In this document: piece after piece, positions 7,779 through 16,136 of the stretch
Layout: every line of letters starts with the position of its first letter
Numbering within the stretch: position 1 is the stretch's first letter
Assembly (NCBI GenBank): GCA_017535865.1
Contig: JAFXTM010000005.1
Location: 23,272-87,271 of the forward strand
Origin: Oscillospiraceae bacterium
GTDB taxonomy: Bacteria > Bacillota > Clostridia > Oscillospirales > Oscillospiraceae
Direction: 5' to 3'
DNA: 64,000 nt
The notes under the pieces: model-generated
Databases searched by the model: none
The model's input: only the letters and a program-made list of their open reading frames with translations
What the model was told of the DNA's origin: nothing
Program-made: the position numbers and the translations under genes

Positions 7779-9265
7779 AAGCTGCAATCGATGCGCTGAT
7801 CCGTTACGGTCTGCACACCGGGCTGATCCGTGAGGGAGACGAGGTCTTTGTCTTTAACCGCCTGCTGGAGATCCTTCGGCTGGACGAGGCATCCGAAACC
7901 GGCGACCCCGCCCCGGATACGCTGGCCGCGATCCTGGAACGGCTGACAGACGACGCAGTGAGCCGCGGCGTCTGTGAGGACAATATCACCGCACGTGACC
8001 TCTTCGATACTGCTCTGATGGGTGCGCTGACCCCCTGGCCGCACGAGGTGCGGGAGCGTTTCTCCCTGCTTTACGCCGAAAGCCCGTTGGCCGCGACCGA
8101 CTGGTATTACCGTTTCAGCTGCGACACCAACTATATCCGCCGCGACCGTATCGCGAAAGACGTAAAGTGGGTCTATAACAGCGAATATGGTCCGCTCGAC
8201 ATCACGATCAACCTTTCCAAGCCGGAAAAGGACCCTCGCGCCATCGCCGCCGCGCGGCTCGCGCCGCAGGCCGGATATCCAAAATGCCAGCTCTGTGCAG
8301 AGAACGAGGGATATGCCGGACGCATGAATCACCCTGCCCGACAGAACCACCGCGTCATCCCGGTGACAATCGCCGGCTCCCCCTGGTATTGGCAGTACTC
8401 GCCCTACGTCTACTACAACGAGCACTGCATCGTCTTCAATGCCGAGCACACACCCATGAAGGTGGACAAGGCAGCTTTTCGCAAGCTCTTTGATTTCATC
8501 ACGCTGTTCCCCCACTACTTTGTCGGCTCGAATGCCGATCTGCCTATCGTGGGCGGTTCGATCCTGAGCCACGACCACTTTCAGGGCGGACATTATGAGT
8601 TCGCGATGGCCAAAGCGCCGGATGAAACAGAGCTTGTTTTCAAGGGCTTTGAGGATGTGCGTGCCGATATCGTTAAATGGCCGATGAGCGTCATCCGACT
8701 CACCGCTGACGAACGGGAGCGCATCGTGGAGCTGGCCGACAAGATCCTCGGCTGTTGGCGCGGGTATACCGACGAGTCGGCCATGATCTACTCGGAGACC
8801 GAGGGCACGCCCCACAACACCATCACGCCCATCGCCCGCCGTCGCGGAAGCGCCTACCAGCTCGATCTGGTGCTGCGCAACAACCTGACCACCGAAGACT
8901 ATCCCCTTGGGCTTTACCATCCGCATCAGGAGCTGCACCATATCAAGAAAGAAAACATAGGGCTTATTGAGGTCATGGGTCTCGCGGTGCTCCCCTCCCG
9001 GCTCAAGACGGAGCTGGCCGTCTTGAAGGAAGCCATGCTCGAGGGCCGCGATCTGCGCGCCGATCCCATGCTGGCACAGCATGCGGACTGGGCAGAACAG
9101 ATCCTTCGTACACGTGTCTTTCAATCTGAAAACGCCGATGCCATTCTCCGCGAAGAAGTCGGGCGCGTGTTCATGAAAGTGCTCGAGCACGCAGGCGTCT
9201 ACAAACGCGACGAGGCAGGCCGTGCCGCATTCCTGCGCTTTATTGATTATGTAAACCAATCATAA
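7775..9265 (+). CDS. galT: Galactose-1-phosphate uridylyltransferase, class II
   Basis: A 496-residue enzyme of the Firmicute-type (class II) GalT family. It exchanges UMP between UDP-glucose and galactose-1-phosphate. The longer length compared with E. coli GalT (about 350) and the histidine motif GGSILSHDHFQGGHYEF are typical of this class; the His-x-His pair carries the uridylyl intermediate. CQLCAENEGYAGR near residue 175 contains a conserved cysteine pair. It is coupled to galK by an ATGA overlap, and a terminator follows. Substrate specificity for galactose rather than another hexose-1-phosphate rests on the galK partner. Confidence 0.93.
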   Translation: MKAAIDALIRYGLHTGLIREGDEVFVFNRLLEILRLDEASETGDPAPDTLAAILERLTDDAVSRGVCEDNITARDLFDTALMGALTPWPHEVRERFSLLYAESPLAATDWYYRFSCDTNYIRRDRIAKDVKWVYNSEYGPLDITINLSKPEKDPRAIAAARLAPQAGYPKCQLCAENEGYAGRMNHPARQNHRVIPVTIAGSPWYWQYSPYVYYNEHCIVFNAEHTPMKVDKAAFRKLFDFITLFPHYFVGSNADLPIVGGSILSHDHFQGGHYEFAMAKAPDETELVFKGFEDVRADIVKWPMSVIRLTADERERIVELADKILGCWRGYTDESAMIYSETEGTPHNTITPIARRRGSAYQLDLVLRNNLTTEDYPLGLYHPHQELHHIKKENIGLIEVMGLAVLPSRLKTELAVLKEAMLEGRDLRADPMLAQHADWAEQILRTRVFQSENADAILREEVGRVFMKVLEHAGVYKRDEAGRAAFLRFIDYVNQS

Positions 9266-9281
9266 ACAAAAGGAAAAGAAC

Positions 9282-9323
9282 CCGCCGAGGCGCTGTTCAA
9301 AAGCGCGTCGGCGGATTCATTTT
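9282..9323 (+). terminator. Terminator after galT
   Basis: A 13-bp GC-rich stem, CCGCCGAGGCGCT paired with AGCGCGTCGGCGG with one mismatch, is followed by a T-rich stretch. It can also serve the convergent LRR gene. Confidence 0.7.
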
Positions 9324-11382
9324 ATGCATCGAGAACGATCTCACAGTTGGGAAGTGCAAATTGCAGCTCAAAGATCTGATCATCCGTCAGGCCGCAGCTG
9401 CCTACGTTCAGCCATCTGAGAGAGTCCATTGATTTAAGCACGTGGATCCCATTCAGAGGGTTTCCGTACAGGTTCAGACGCTCCAGCCCGGTCAATGCAG
9501 AAAGAGGCGACAAATTGCTGAGCTGGTTGAAAGACAGATTCACTTCCAGCAGGGACGAGCGGCTCGCACTGATCTGAAGGGCATAAAGGTTGCTGATGCG
9601 GTTGCGGCTCAGATTCAGCCTCTCGAGGCAGTTCAAGCGCTCCAGTCCGCTCAGATCCTCGATCTCCAGCCCGCTCAGATCCAGCTCCGTCACGTTGCTC
9701 TCCACACTCACTCCTTCGATTTTGATCGTATAGACGAGTTCCGTGTGACTGATCGAACAATCGGGAAGATTGGATTTGAGCACACCGTAGGCTTCGTTGC
9801 CAAGGTCAGGATTATCGTCAAGGACAAGCTTTTTCAGTGTGGTCAAGCAGGACAGATAATACAGATCCTCATCCTGCAGCCCCGTTTGGGCTACATTCAG
9901 GGAGCTGAGATTGGAAAGATGGCGCAGGCCGCTGAAATCCGCAATGGGGTTTCCGGACAGGTCGAGCGTCTGAAGTGCAGTCATGGTGCTCAGGGCCGAA
10001 GTATCCGTCAGGGCATTGTCAGCGGCTTTCAAGCGGTACAGCGTCTCGATCCCCATCAGAGGGCGCAGGTCGCTGACCTGGTTGGAAGAGATATTAAGCG
10101 TATTCAGCTTCGGCAGATTCATCAGTCCCTGCAGATTGCTGATCTCATTACCGCTCAGGTCGAGGCGCGTCAGCTCCTTGCACAGCGCGAGCACACTGAT
10201 ATCGCGCACACCGCAGCTGCTCAGATCCAGTTCCTCCACGTCGGAACGGAAAGTCTGGCCGCCCAGGCTGATCACCAGAATGTTCTCCTCCTCCGCATCA
10301 CTCAGGATCGCACAGGCGGGCAGCGCCGCGGCAAGCGCGGCTCTTTCATTCTCCTCAACGCCGCAGCCTTGAATGCTCAGCAGCGTCAGATTGCTCAGCC
10401 CATACAGCGGCGTGAGATCACTCAGTGGATTCCGGTCCAGATAGAGCTCCCGCAATCCGGTCATGCCGGACAGCGGGCTAAGATCCGAGATCCGGTTGCC
10501 GCTGAGGTTAAGAATGTCCAGACTGCCGAGCTGAGCCAGCGGGGAAAAATCCCGGATCTGATTGTCGATCAGCGAGAGGCTGTCCAGCGCATAGAGCTGA
10601 ACGATCTCCGCCAGATCTTCATCCCGGAGATTTCGGTCATCCAGGACCAGATCCGTGGAATCCGGCGGAAGAAGAATCCCCAGCACCGTCACAGTATCAG
10701 CTGTCCTCTGCAGAGCCCGCTGCTGTTCGAGTCTCTGGATCTCCTCGGAGGCCCAGGTATCAGAGGCATCGACCGAGCGAAGCAGTTCGAGTGCTTTATC
10801 CAGCATCCCTGTCTTTTCATAACAGGTCGCCATCAATTTCAGGCACTCGTCCGTCTCCTCGACGGAGGCAGCACGGCGCAGATAGCGGAGCGCATTGTCC
10901 AGATCGGCCTGGTCATAGGCCTCGATGGCCTTCGCCATGTTTTTCTCGTAGACGCCCGCGTCGATCGGCTGACGAGAAGCGATCGCAACCGCCCCGAGAA
11001 GCAGCGCCGCGACAATTGCGGCGGCAAAGAAAATCAGGCGGCGGGAAGGTTTCCAGCGTTTCCGTTCCATAAAAGCGGGCCGCTCCACACGAATGTGGCC
11101 GGTCCTTGGCGGCATCGCAGGGTCCGCACGATTCGTTGCCGTACGGGGAGGCCGATCTGGGATGCGCGATCTTTTAGGGGTCAACCCTGTTCCCATCCGT
11201 TTTCTTTCCTGTTCCGTCTCTAAACCGCGTTTCTCATGGCCTGGCGTCTCCTGTCTTTTATGGAGGCGCGCACGGAGTACAAACGGTTTTTCCCGTTTTT
11301 TCGGGCGAGAGGAAGACTGCCGCTTCGGAGTCCCGGACACCGCCTCGGCGGTGTGGGCGCCGGTATAGCGGATCTTTCTCAT
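9322..11382 (-). CDS. Membrane-anchored leucine-rich-repeat protein with TPR-like segment
   Basis: 686 residues. The first 105 residues are strongly basic and Arg/Lys/Pro-rich, followed by one membrane span (RLIFFAAAIVAALLLGAVAIA, about 113-133). A short TPR-like helical region follows (YDQADLDNALRYLRRAASVEE ending near GMLDKALELLRSV). From about residue 235 onward are roughly 18 leucine-rich repeats of the internalin/SDS22 type, such as LDILNLSGNRISDLSPLSGM, arranged in several blocks separated by NExTELDLS-like spacers. Topology is probably a cytoplasmic basic head and an extracellular LRR domain. The start overlaps the stop of the upstream membrane-protein gene by ATGA, so the two form one unit. 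A protein-binding role is likely; the partner is unknown. Confidence 0.8.
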   Translation of the reverse strand: MRKIRYTGAHTAEAVSGTPKRQSSSRPKKREKPFVLRARLHKRQETPGHEKRGLETEQERKRMGTGLTPKRSRIPDRPPRTATNRADPAMPPRTGHIRVERPAFMERKRWKPSRRLIFFAAAIVAALLLGAVAIASRQPIDAGVYEKNMAKAIEAYDQADLDNALRYLRRAASVEETDECLKLMATCYEKTGMLDKALELLRSVDASDTWASEEIQRLEQQRALQRTADTVTVLGILLPPDSTDLVLDDRNLRDEDLAEIVQLYALDSLSLIDNQIRDFSPLAQLGSLDILNLSGNRISDLSPLSGMTGLRELYLDRNPLSDLTPLYGLSNLTLLSIQGCGVEENERAALAAALPACAILSDAEEENILVISLGGQTFRSDVEELDLSSCGVRDISVLALCKELTRLDLSGNEISNLQGLMNLPKLNTLNISSNQVSDLRPLMGIETLYRLKAADNALTDTSALSTMTALQTLDLSGNPIADFSGLRHLSNLSSLNVAQTGLQDEDLYYLSCLTTLKKLVLDDNPDLGNEAYGVLKSNLPDCSISHTELVYTIKIEGVSVESNVTELDLSGLEIEDLSGLERLNCLERLNLSRNRISNLYALQISASRSSLLEVNLSFNQLSNLSPLSALTGLERLNLYGNPLNGIHVLKSMDSLRWLNVGSCGLTDDQIFELQFALPNCEIVLDA

Positions 11383-12113
11383 AAGCTGTTGTCGTCAGGG
11401 GAACTGTCGCTCGTCATGAATGTCGGATTGTTCTCCGGCATAGGCGCATCCGAAGCAGGCCCCTGAGACGTGGACGGGAACGGCAGCGGAGCAGACGAAG
11501 ACCCGGAGGCGGACGAGGCGGAAGCAGGGGGCGGTGAGAGCGGTGCTTCCTTGCCCTTGCGATCGCGGCTGCGCTTCCGGATACCGAGCGCCAGAAGGGT
11601 CATCGCAAGCAGCACGCACAGGAGGCTGATCTCCCGCATGCCGGAGGCAAAGGTCGCCGGCTGCTCGACATTCTGCAGGATCAACACGTCCCGGTAAAAG
11701 GCGCGGTACAGAAAGGGAACGGCAAAGAGGAGCACCAGCAGCCATCTGGCGCGTATCAGTGACAGGACTGTCCCCACATACAGGACGGTCGCCAGCACGC
11801 AGTAGGCGATCCCGATCATCATCACGATGCGGTCCTCCACAAACCATGCCTGCAGACCGTAGAACGCAATCCCGCCGAGGAACGGGAGGATCGTCACCCA
11901 CAGGGCTTTATTGCCCAGCAGAGAGAGAAGCAGGACAAATAGGAAGAAGCTCGCAACCGGCAGCAGAATCTGCGTAAGGGCATAAACCCGATCGTTCCAC
12001 AGCCCCCAGCAGGCGATAAACTGGAACACCGTAGCCAGCGCCAGCAGGACAACAGCACTATGCGCCCAGAAGCTGTTGTTGTCTACATAGAATTTAGTCC
12101 TCGGGTTATCCAT
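11379..12113 (-). CDS. Six-TM membrane protein of unknown function
   Basis: 244 residues with six predicted membrane spans (for example VVLLALATVFQFIACWGLW, ILLPVASFFLFVLLLSLL, IVMMIGIAYCVLATVLYVG and ISLLCVLLAMTLLALGI). A cytoplasmic basic patch RKRSRDRKGKE follows, then a 50-residue Ser/Pro/Ala/Asp-rich disordered tail. I do not recognise the family. The start was placed at 12113 because CGGGAGG lies just upstream; a longer frame reaches 12143 without such a site. It overlaps the LRR gene by four bases, so the two proteins are probably made in equal amounts and may form a complex. Confidence 0.75.
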   Translation of the reverse strand: MDNPRTKFYVDNNSFWAHSAVVLLALATVFQFIACWGLWNDRVYALTQILLPVASFFLFVLLLSLLGNKALWVTILPFLGGIAFYGLQAWFVEDRIVMMIGIAYCVLATVLYVGTVLSLIRARWLLVLLFAVPFLYRAFYRDVLILQNVEQPATFASGMREISLLCVLLAMTLLALGIRKRSRDRKGKEAPLSPPPASASSASGSSSAPLPFPSTSQGPASDAPMPENNPTFMTSDSSPDDNSL

Positions 12114-12167
12114 GGTTTTCCCCTCCCGTATATATCGAATCACATTGTTATCCCTTTGTAATTTATC

Positions 12168-12196
12168 AGTATAGCATAAGCTGTTCCAATGCGCAA
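12168..12196 (-). promoter_or_regulatory. Promoter for the membrane protein/LRR operon
   Basis: Reading leftward: TTGCGC, 17 bases, TATACT, 54 bases upstream of the ATG at 12113. Confidence 0.5.
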
Positions 12197-12219
12197 GAAA
12201 AAGGATTCTCGCCTGAGGG

Positions 12220-12252
12220 AAAAGCCGTCGGTCCGTCTGGGCCGGCGGCTTT
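12220..12252 (-). terminator. Terminator after the DUF1015 gene
   Basis: Reading leftward: AAAGCCGCCGG and CCGACGGCTTTT form a stem ending in a short T run, directly after the DUF1015 stop. Confidence 0.6.
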
Positions 12253-12254
12253 GG

Positions 12255-13490
12255 TCACAGAATCCTGCGCGCTTCCAGGTAATACCGCTTGTCCCGCGCA
12301 TTTCCCATGGAGAATGTTTTCCGCGGCAGAACGCCGTCTGTCATGATGCTGCGGAAGAAAGCGTTCTTTTTCACCTCCGGCAGGAGAAAACCGATACTGC
12401 TTTTTTCATGAGAGAGTTTTCTCAGGCTCTCCTCTCCATGGATGTAGTCGATCTCTCCGGGGTGATCCTTCAGCCAGACGTCCAGAAAATCCTGCAGAAC
12501 GCCGACGGCAAGCCCTCCCCGTTCCGGATCCAGGCGGAGTGTTCCCGTCTCTCCTGCACTGAACCAGCGCAGTTCGATTCCGCCGTCAGGCGACCCGATC
12601 TCGCGCCGCGCGGCTTTCAGCAGGGCGTGCGCGTCGGTTTTCGTGACAATGCGGTGAATGGGTTCAAAACGCTGCGCGTCGTCGTGCAGGTTTTCAAGCT
12701 CCACCATTGCGAAGCGCGCCGGATGCAGAGCAGCCGCCTCTGATCCGAGAGTCTGCCGCAGCTTTTCATAACAGGCCTTCGCGGTGGCAAGGGAGTGGTT
12801 GCCGTCTCCGACGGCATACAGCATTGGATTACGGCCCAAGTCGGTGTAACGCAAAGCTGTATCGTGTTCATAAGCCTTGATTCGCGCGCAGGCCGCCTCC
12901 GCTTCCGAGCCGTGGATGTGCCAGCCGCGGACATGCCCGCCGCCCTCCATCAGTTCAAAATCATAGAGCGGTTCCGTGTGTTCCCTTTCCAGCGGGCGGA
13001 GGATCACATCTTCCTCGTCGTCGCAGAGCAACAGCGCGTGCGGGAGTTCAAGGCTCGCCCCTTCCCGGATCTTCACACGGGGCGGGATGCGTTCTACCAC
13101 CGTGCGTTCGGTCGCACGAACCGCGGCGTCCGTCTCCGCATTGTAGTCGTAGCGCTCAAGATCCAGCATGCCCACCAGACCGCGGCGAATCGTTCCGTCC
13201 GAAAGCGTCCGCTCGACATAGACAAAGCTGTTTTCCAGACACTGAAAAAGTCCCCGGCGCTCATAGGCGGTCATGCATGCCTGAATGGCGGCGATACGGC
13301 TTTCCGGCTCATTCCGGAGCTCCGCCTCCGGGAAGATAAGATGAAGCGCCGACGGCGCTTCGCCTACTCGCGAGCGAACGCGCTGCCAATATTCCGGTTC
13401 GGAACTGAACTGATCGCAGGCGATCACGGCCCAGGTCTCCAGATCTATTCCCCGCGGAAGCAGGATATTCGCCGGCAGAAAGCAACTCAT
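12255..13490 (-). CDS. DUF1015 family protein
   Basis: 411 residues matching the DUF1015 family, recognised from the start ILLPRGIDLETWAVIACDQFSSEPEYWQ and the late motif YAVGDGNHSLATAKACYE. The family has conserved His, Asp and Glu residues that suggest an enzyme, but its reaction is not established; in many bacteria it lies near serine/phosphoglycerate genes, which is not the case here. No signal peptide or membrane span. Its ATG overlaps the stop of the DUF3810 gene, so translation is coupled. Function unknown. Confidence 0.85.
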   Translation of the reverse strand: MSCFLPANILLPRGIDLETWAVIACDQFSSEPEYWQRVRSRVGEAPSALHLIFPEAELRNEPESRIAAIQACMTAYERRGLFQCLENSFVYVERTLSDGTIRRGLVGMLDLERYDYNAETDAAVRATERTVVERIPPRVKIREGASLELPHALLLCDDEEDVILRPLEREHTEPLYDFELMEGGGHVRGWHIHGSEAEAACARIKAYEHDTALRYTDLGRNPMLYAVGDGNHSLATAKACYEKLRQTLGSEAAALHPARFAMVELENLHDDAQRFEPIHRIVTKTDAHALLKAARREIGSPDGGIELRWFSAGETGTLRLDPERGGLAVGVLQDFLDVWLKDHPGEIDYIHGEESLRKLSHEKSSIGFLLPEVKKNAFFRSIMTDGVLPRKTFSMGNARDKRYYLEARRIL

Positions 13491-14635
13491 ACACTTTCCT
13501 CCTGCGCTCGAAGCGCGTCCAGATACTGCAGCGCGCTTTCATAATAGTAGTTTACCAACAGATCCACGCAGGCCCCGTAACTGCGCAGGCCGAGATCCTG
13601 ATCGTAGCTGTACAGAAAGTTCTCGTATACCGTGTTGGAGATCGTCTGTACCGGAGTTTCAAAGCGCTTCCAATAGCTTCCGTTCACCTCAAGATCGCGC
13701 AGCACAGCGTCCGGCAGCGTGGCATATATTTCTTCCCAGGCGGTGCGGTCCGCCGTAGCCAGGGCGTTGCCCAGGTAGCTGTAAGCCAACAGGGCTGCGG
13801 AATAGATGAAATCAGGATCGTCATTTCGCAGGCAGGCCAACACCGCGACGAAGTTAGCCTCCTGCTCCTTGGCCACACCGCGCTGGTGAGCCAGTTCATG
13901 TGCGACGGTGGCAGCGAAGAGCGAGGGTGGGAAATCGGTGTTCACGTTCGCTTCCCCCGTGAACGGGAAGAAAAAGCCGGTAAAGTCTATGTAGCTCATC
14001 AGGCGGGACAGCTTCACACCCTTGGCGCGAAGCGGTGCTCCCTGCAGGCATGGGAAGTCCTCCTCCAGTGCCGCATAGAGCTCGGCGGAGCGTTCCAGGA
14101 CCGCACTTCGATCGGTGATGCATGCGCCGGTCTCATCGCGCTCCACCTCCCCCGCCGTTTCGTTGAGAAGCGAACTGAAAAAATCCGTCACGGTCCGGAG
14201 CTGTTCGGTCGATACCGCCTCCGCCTTCAATCCGCTCTGCGTCATAAAGTCGTCCCCGTAGAAGTAGACGCCCCACAGCACACAGAAGCCTGCATAAATC
14301 AGCAGGGCAAAGCACAGCAGCGTCATCAGCAGGCGATAGATCTGCCGAAACAGGCGGCCGCGGCGCAGAACGCTCTCGACGCAGAAAAACAGATAAAACA
14401 GGAGGCCGATCACTGCTGCGATGATAAGCGCTTCTGCGACCGAGAACGGGAAGCGGGCGCTGTATTCACCCAGCTTCTGCAGAGTTGGCCGAACAAAATG
14501 GCCGGACAGCCAGCGCATGACCGGATAATTGCCGCGCAGTGCGCGCTGCAGCAGAATGACCAGCGCCGCGATCAGGCTCAGTCCGAGCCGGATCGGACAA
14601 AGCCGCGATATTCCTTTTTTGTATTTTGTTTTCAT
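13487..14635 (-). CDS. DUF3810 family membrane zinc metallopeptidase-like protein
   Basis: 382 residues. Three N-terminal hydrophobic segments (LGLSLIAALVILLQRAL, AEALIIAAVIGLLFYLFFCV, LMTLLCFALLIYAGFCVLWGVYF) anchor an extracellular or membrane-proximal domain carrying VAHELAHQRGVAKEQEANF, an HExxH zinc site with a downstream Glu, as in DUF3810. It is therefore probably a membrane-bound zinc peptidase; substrate unknown. The start is ambiguous. The ATG at 14635 lies only six bases from a predicted -10 box, and an in-frame TTG at 14650 has GGGGGAG upstream. The stop overlaps the DUF1015 start. Confidence 0.8.
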   Translation of the reverse strand: MKTKYKKGISRLCPIRLGLSLIAALVILLQRALRGNYPVMRWLSGHFVRPTLQKLGEYSARFPFSVAEALIIAAVIGLLFYLFFCVESVLRRGRLFRQIYRLLMTLLCFALLIYAGFCVLWGVYFYGDDFMTQSGLKAEAVSTEQLRTVTDFFSSLLNETAGEVERDETGACITDRSAVLERSAELYAALEEDFPCLQGAPLRAKGVKLSRLMSYIDFTGFFFPFTGEANVNTDFPPSLFAATVAHELAHQRGVAKEQEANFVAVLACLRNDDPDFIYSAALLAYSYLGNALATADRTAWEEIYATLPDAVLRDLEVNGSYWKRFETPVQTISNTVYENFLYSYDQDLGLRSYGACVDLLVNYYYESALQYLDALRAQEESV

Positions 14636-14641
14636 GGCCGT

Positions 14642-14670
14642 ATTGTACAACCATCTCCCCCGCCTGACAA
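14642..14670 (-). promoter_or_regulatory. Candidate promoter very close to the DUF3810 start
   Basis: Reading leftward: TTGTCA, 17 bases, TACAAT, then six bases to the ATG at 14635. If real, the transcript has almost no leader. Confidence 0.4.
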
Positions 14671-14685
14671 GTGTGAAAAAATTCC

Positions 14686-14714
14686 TTGCAAAAAGCCGGC
14701 GCTTGGGATAGGAT
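14686..14714 (+). promoter_or_regulatory. Promoter for the CxxC redoxin gene
   Basis: TTGCAA, 17 bases, TAGGAT, 30 bases upstream of the ATG at 14744. It is back to back with the DUF3810 promoter. Confidence 0.45.
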
Positions 14715-14743
14715 GAGAATATACGAGAGAAAGGGGGATACCC

Positions 14744-15022
14744 ATGAAAGAACTGACCATGTTTTACTTGGAGGATTGCGGTTACTGTGCCAAAGCGCGG
14801 CAGGCGCTGGACGAACTGTTCCGGGAAAATCCCGCCTATGCCGGGATTCCCCTGACACGCATTGAGGAGTCGCAGGAGCCTGCGCTTGCAGACAGCTACG
14901 ATTATTATGCAGTCCCGAGCTTTTTTATCGGAAAAGACAAGCTCTTTGAGGCGCACATCGGCATGCGATACGAAGATATCAAGGACGCCGTCAAAGCCTG
15001 TCTCGACGCCGCTCTTGCGTAA
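14744..15022 (+). CDS. Glutaredoxin/thioredoxin-fold protein with CGYC motif
   Basis: A 92-residue thioredoxin-fold protein. The active site is LEDCGYCAKARQAL near residue 13, a CxxC pair typical of glutaredoxin-like thiol-disulfide oxidoreductases, and the cis-proline region is YAVPSFFIG. It has no signal peptide, so it acts in the cytoplasm. AGAAAGGGGG precedes the start. It is a single-gene unit between its own promoter and a terminator. Its electron donor and target proteins cannot be read from the sequence. Confidence 0.85.
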   Translation: MKELTMFYLEDCGYCAKARQALDELFRENPAYAGIPLTRIEESQEPALADSYDYYAVPSFFIGKDKLFEAHIGMRYEDIKDAVKACLDAALA

Positions 15023-15041
15023 GAAGCACATAAACAATTCA

Positions 15042-15067
15042 GAACACCCCGGAGGTCCGGGGTGTTC
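15042..15067. terminator. Bidirectional terminator
   Basis: A perfect 11-bp stem, GAACACCCCGG paired with CCGGGGTGTTC, between the convergent redoxin and LCP genes. T-rich sequence lies on the right. Confidence 0.75.
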
Positions 15068-15072
15068 TGCTT

Positions 15073-16080
15073 TCAGTTATAAAGAAAATCATGCAGGCGA
15101 TCTGCCTCGTACTGAAAATCACAATACTGGTTGTTGTGTTCCGGGATCGTCATCTGTTCGGCCGTAACGCCAAAAAATTTCGTCGCATTCATCAGGATCG
15201 AGGTGATCTCGCCTTTGCTCAGGTCGGTGTGGATCAGCGGGAGGACCTTCTGTGAAAGCTGATCGAGCTCCCGGACGCTCATGTTTTTCACCCGGTTCAG
15301 GATCGCCTGGACTGTCGTCCGCTGCCGCGCGATGCGCTGCCAGTTGGAATCGATGCTGCGCAGACGACAATACCGCAAAGCATTCGCGCCGTCCAGATGA
15401 TTCAGACCCGTCGGGAGCTTCAGGCGATTTGCCTCCGCGTTCGTCAGTGTGATATCCACGCCGCCGACCGCGTCGACGACAGCGGAAAAGCTGTCGAAAT
15501 CCACATGGGCATAGCCTGCGATATCCACCAGGAAATACTCGCGCAGGAGATTGGTGGTGAGCTCCGCCCCGCCCCAGTGGAAGGAATGGGTCAGAAGATC
15601 CTGCCCTACACCCGGAACGTCAAGCATGATACCGCGTTCAAAGCTTACTAGTTTGATGCTGCCCGTCTTTTTGTTCAGCGAGCAGAGCATCGTGACGTCC
15701 GCGCGACCGGGGTCCGAGGTATGAGGGATGCGGTAGTCCGAGCCGATCAGCAGGATATTGATCACGTTCTTCCCCTTATATATCTCCCCCTCCGCTTTGT
15801 TGACGGAGACGATCTTCGGGATCTCGCTCGACGGCGAGTACTCCTGTTGGGACACATCGTCCGTATCCGGCACGGCCTCTTCGAAATAGGATGCCGAATC
15901 CGCATCAGGGGTCGGATACACCTCGGTCTGTCCACGGACAAAGCTCAGACGGTTCAGGACGCTGTTATAGTAGAGACCTGCCGCGGCCAGGGGAAGCAGG
16001 ATCACAAAGAGCAGCGCAGACAGCGTTACGAGAGTGCGGATGAGCCGTCTCCGTCTTCTTCTGTCTCTTTGTTTAGCCAT
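15073..16080 (-). CDS. LytR-CpsA-Psr (LCP) family cell-wall ligase
   Basis: A 335-residue LCP protein. A basic N-terminus (KQRDRRRRRRLIR) is followed by one membrane anchor (TLVTLSALLFVILLPLAAAGLYY), placing the catalytic domain outside. Family motifs are NILLIGSDYR, the arginine/aspartate-rich GRADVTMLCSLN, LVSFERGIMLDVPG, and the ALRYCRLRSIDSNWQRIARQ segment whose Arg and Asp bind pyrophosphate and Mg. Known members transfer undecaprenyl-phosphate-linked glycopolymers such as wall teichoic acid or capsule to peptidoglycan. No polymer synthesis genes are adjacent. AAAGGAGAGG lies about 12 bases before the ATG. Family certain, polymer unknown. Confidence 0.9.
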   Translation of the reverse strand: MAKQRDRRRRRRLIRTLVTLSALLFVILLPLAAAGLYYNSVLNRLSFVRGQTEVYPTPDADSASYFEEAVPDTDDVSQQEYSPSSEIPKIVSVNKAEGEIYKGKNVINILLIGSDYRIPHTSDPGRADVTMLCSLNKKTGSIKLVSFERGIMLDVPGVGQDLLTHSFHWGGAELTTNLLREYFLVDIAGYAHVDFDSFSAVVDAVGGVDITLTNAEANRLKLPTGLNHLDGANALRYCRLRSIDSNWQRIARQRTTVQAILNRVKNMSVRELDQLSQKVLPLIHTDLSKGEITSILMNATKFFGVTAEQMTIPEHNNQYCDFQYEADRLHDFLYN

Positions 16081-16136
16081 GGCCGAAAGCCTCTCCTTTT
16101 ATACTTCTTGTTATACTTCTTGGATCGCCCGACGGC

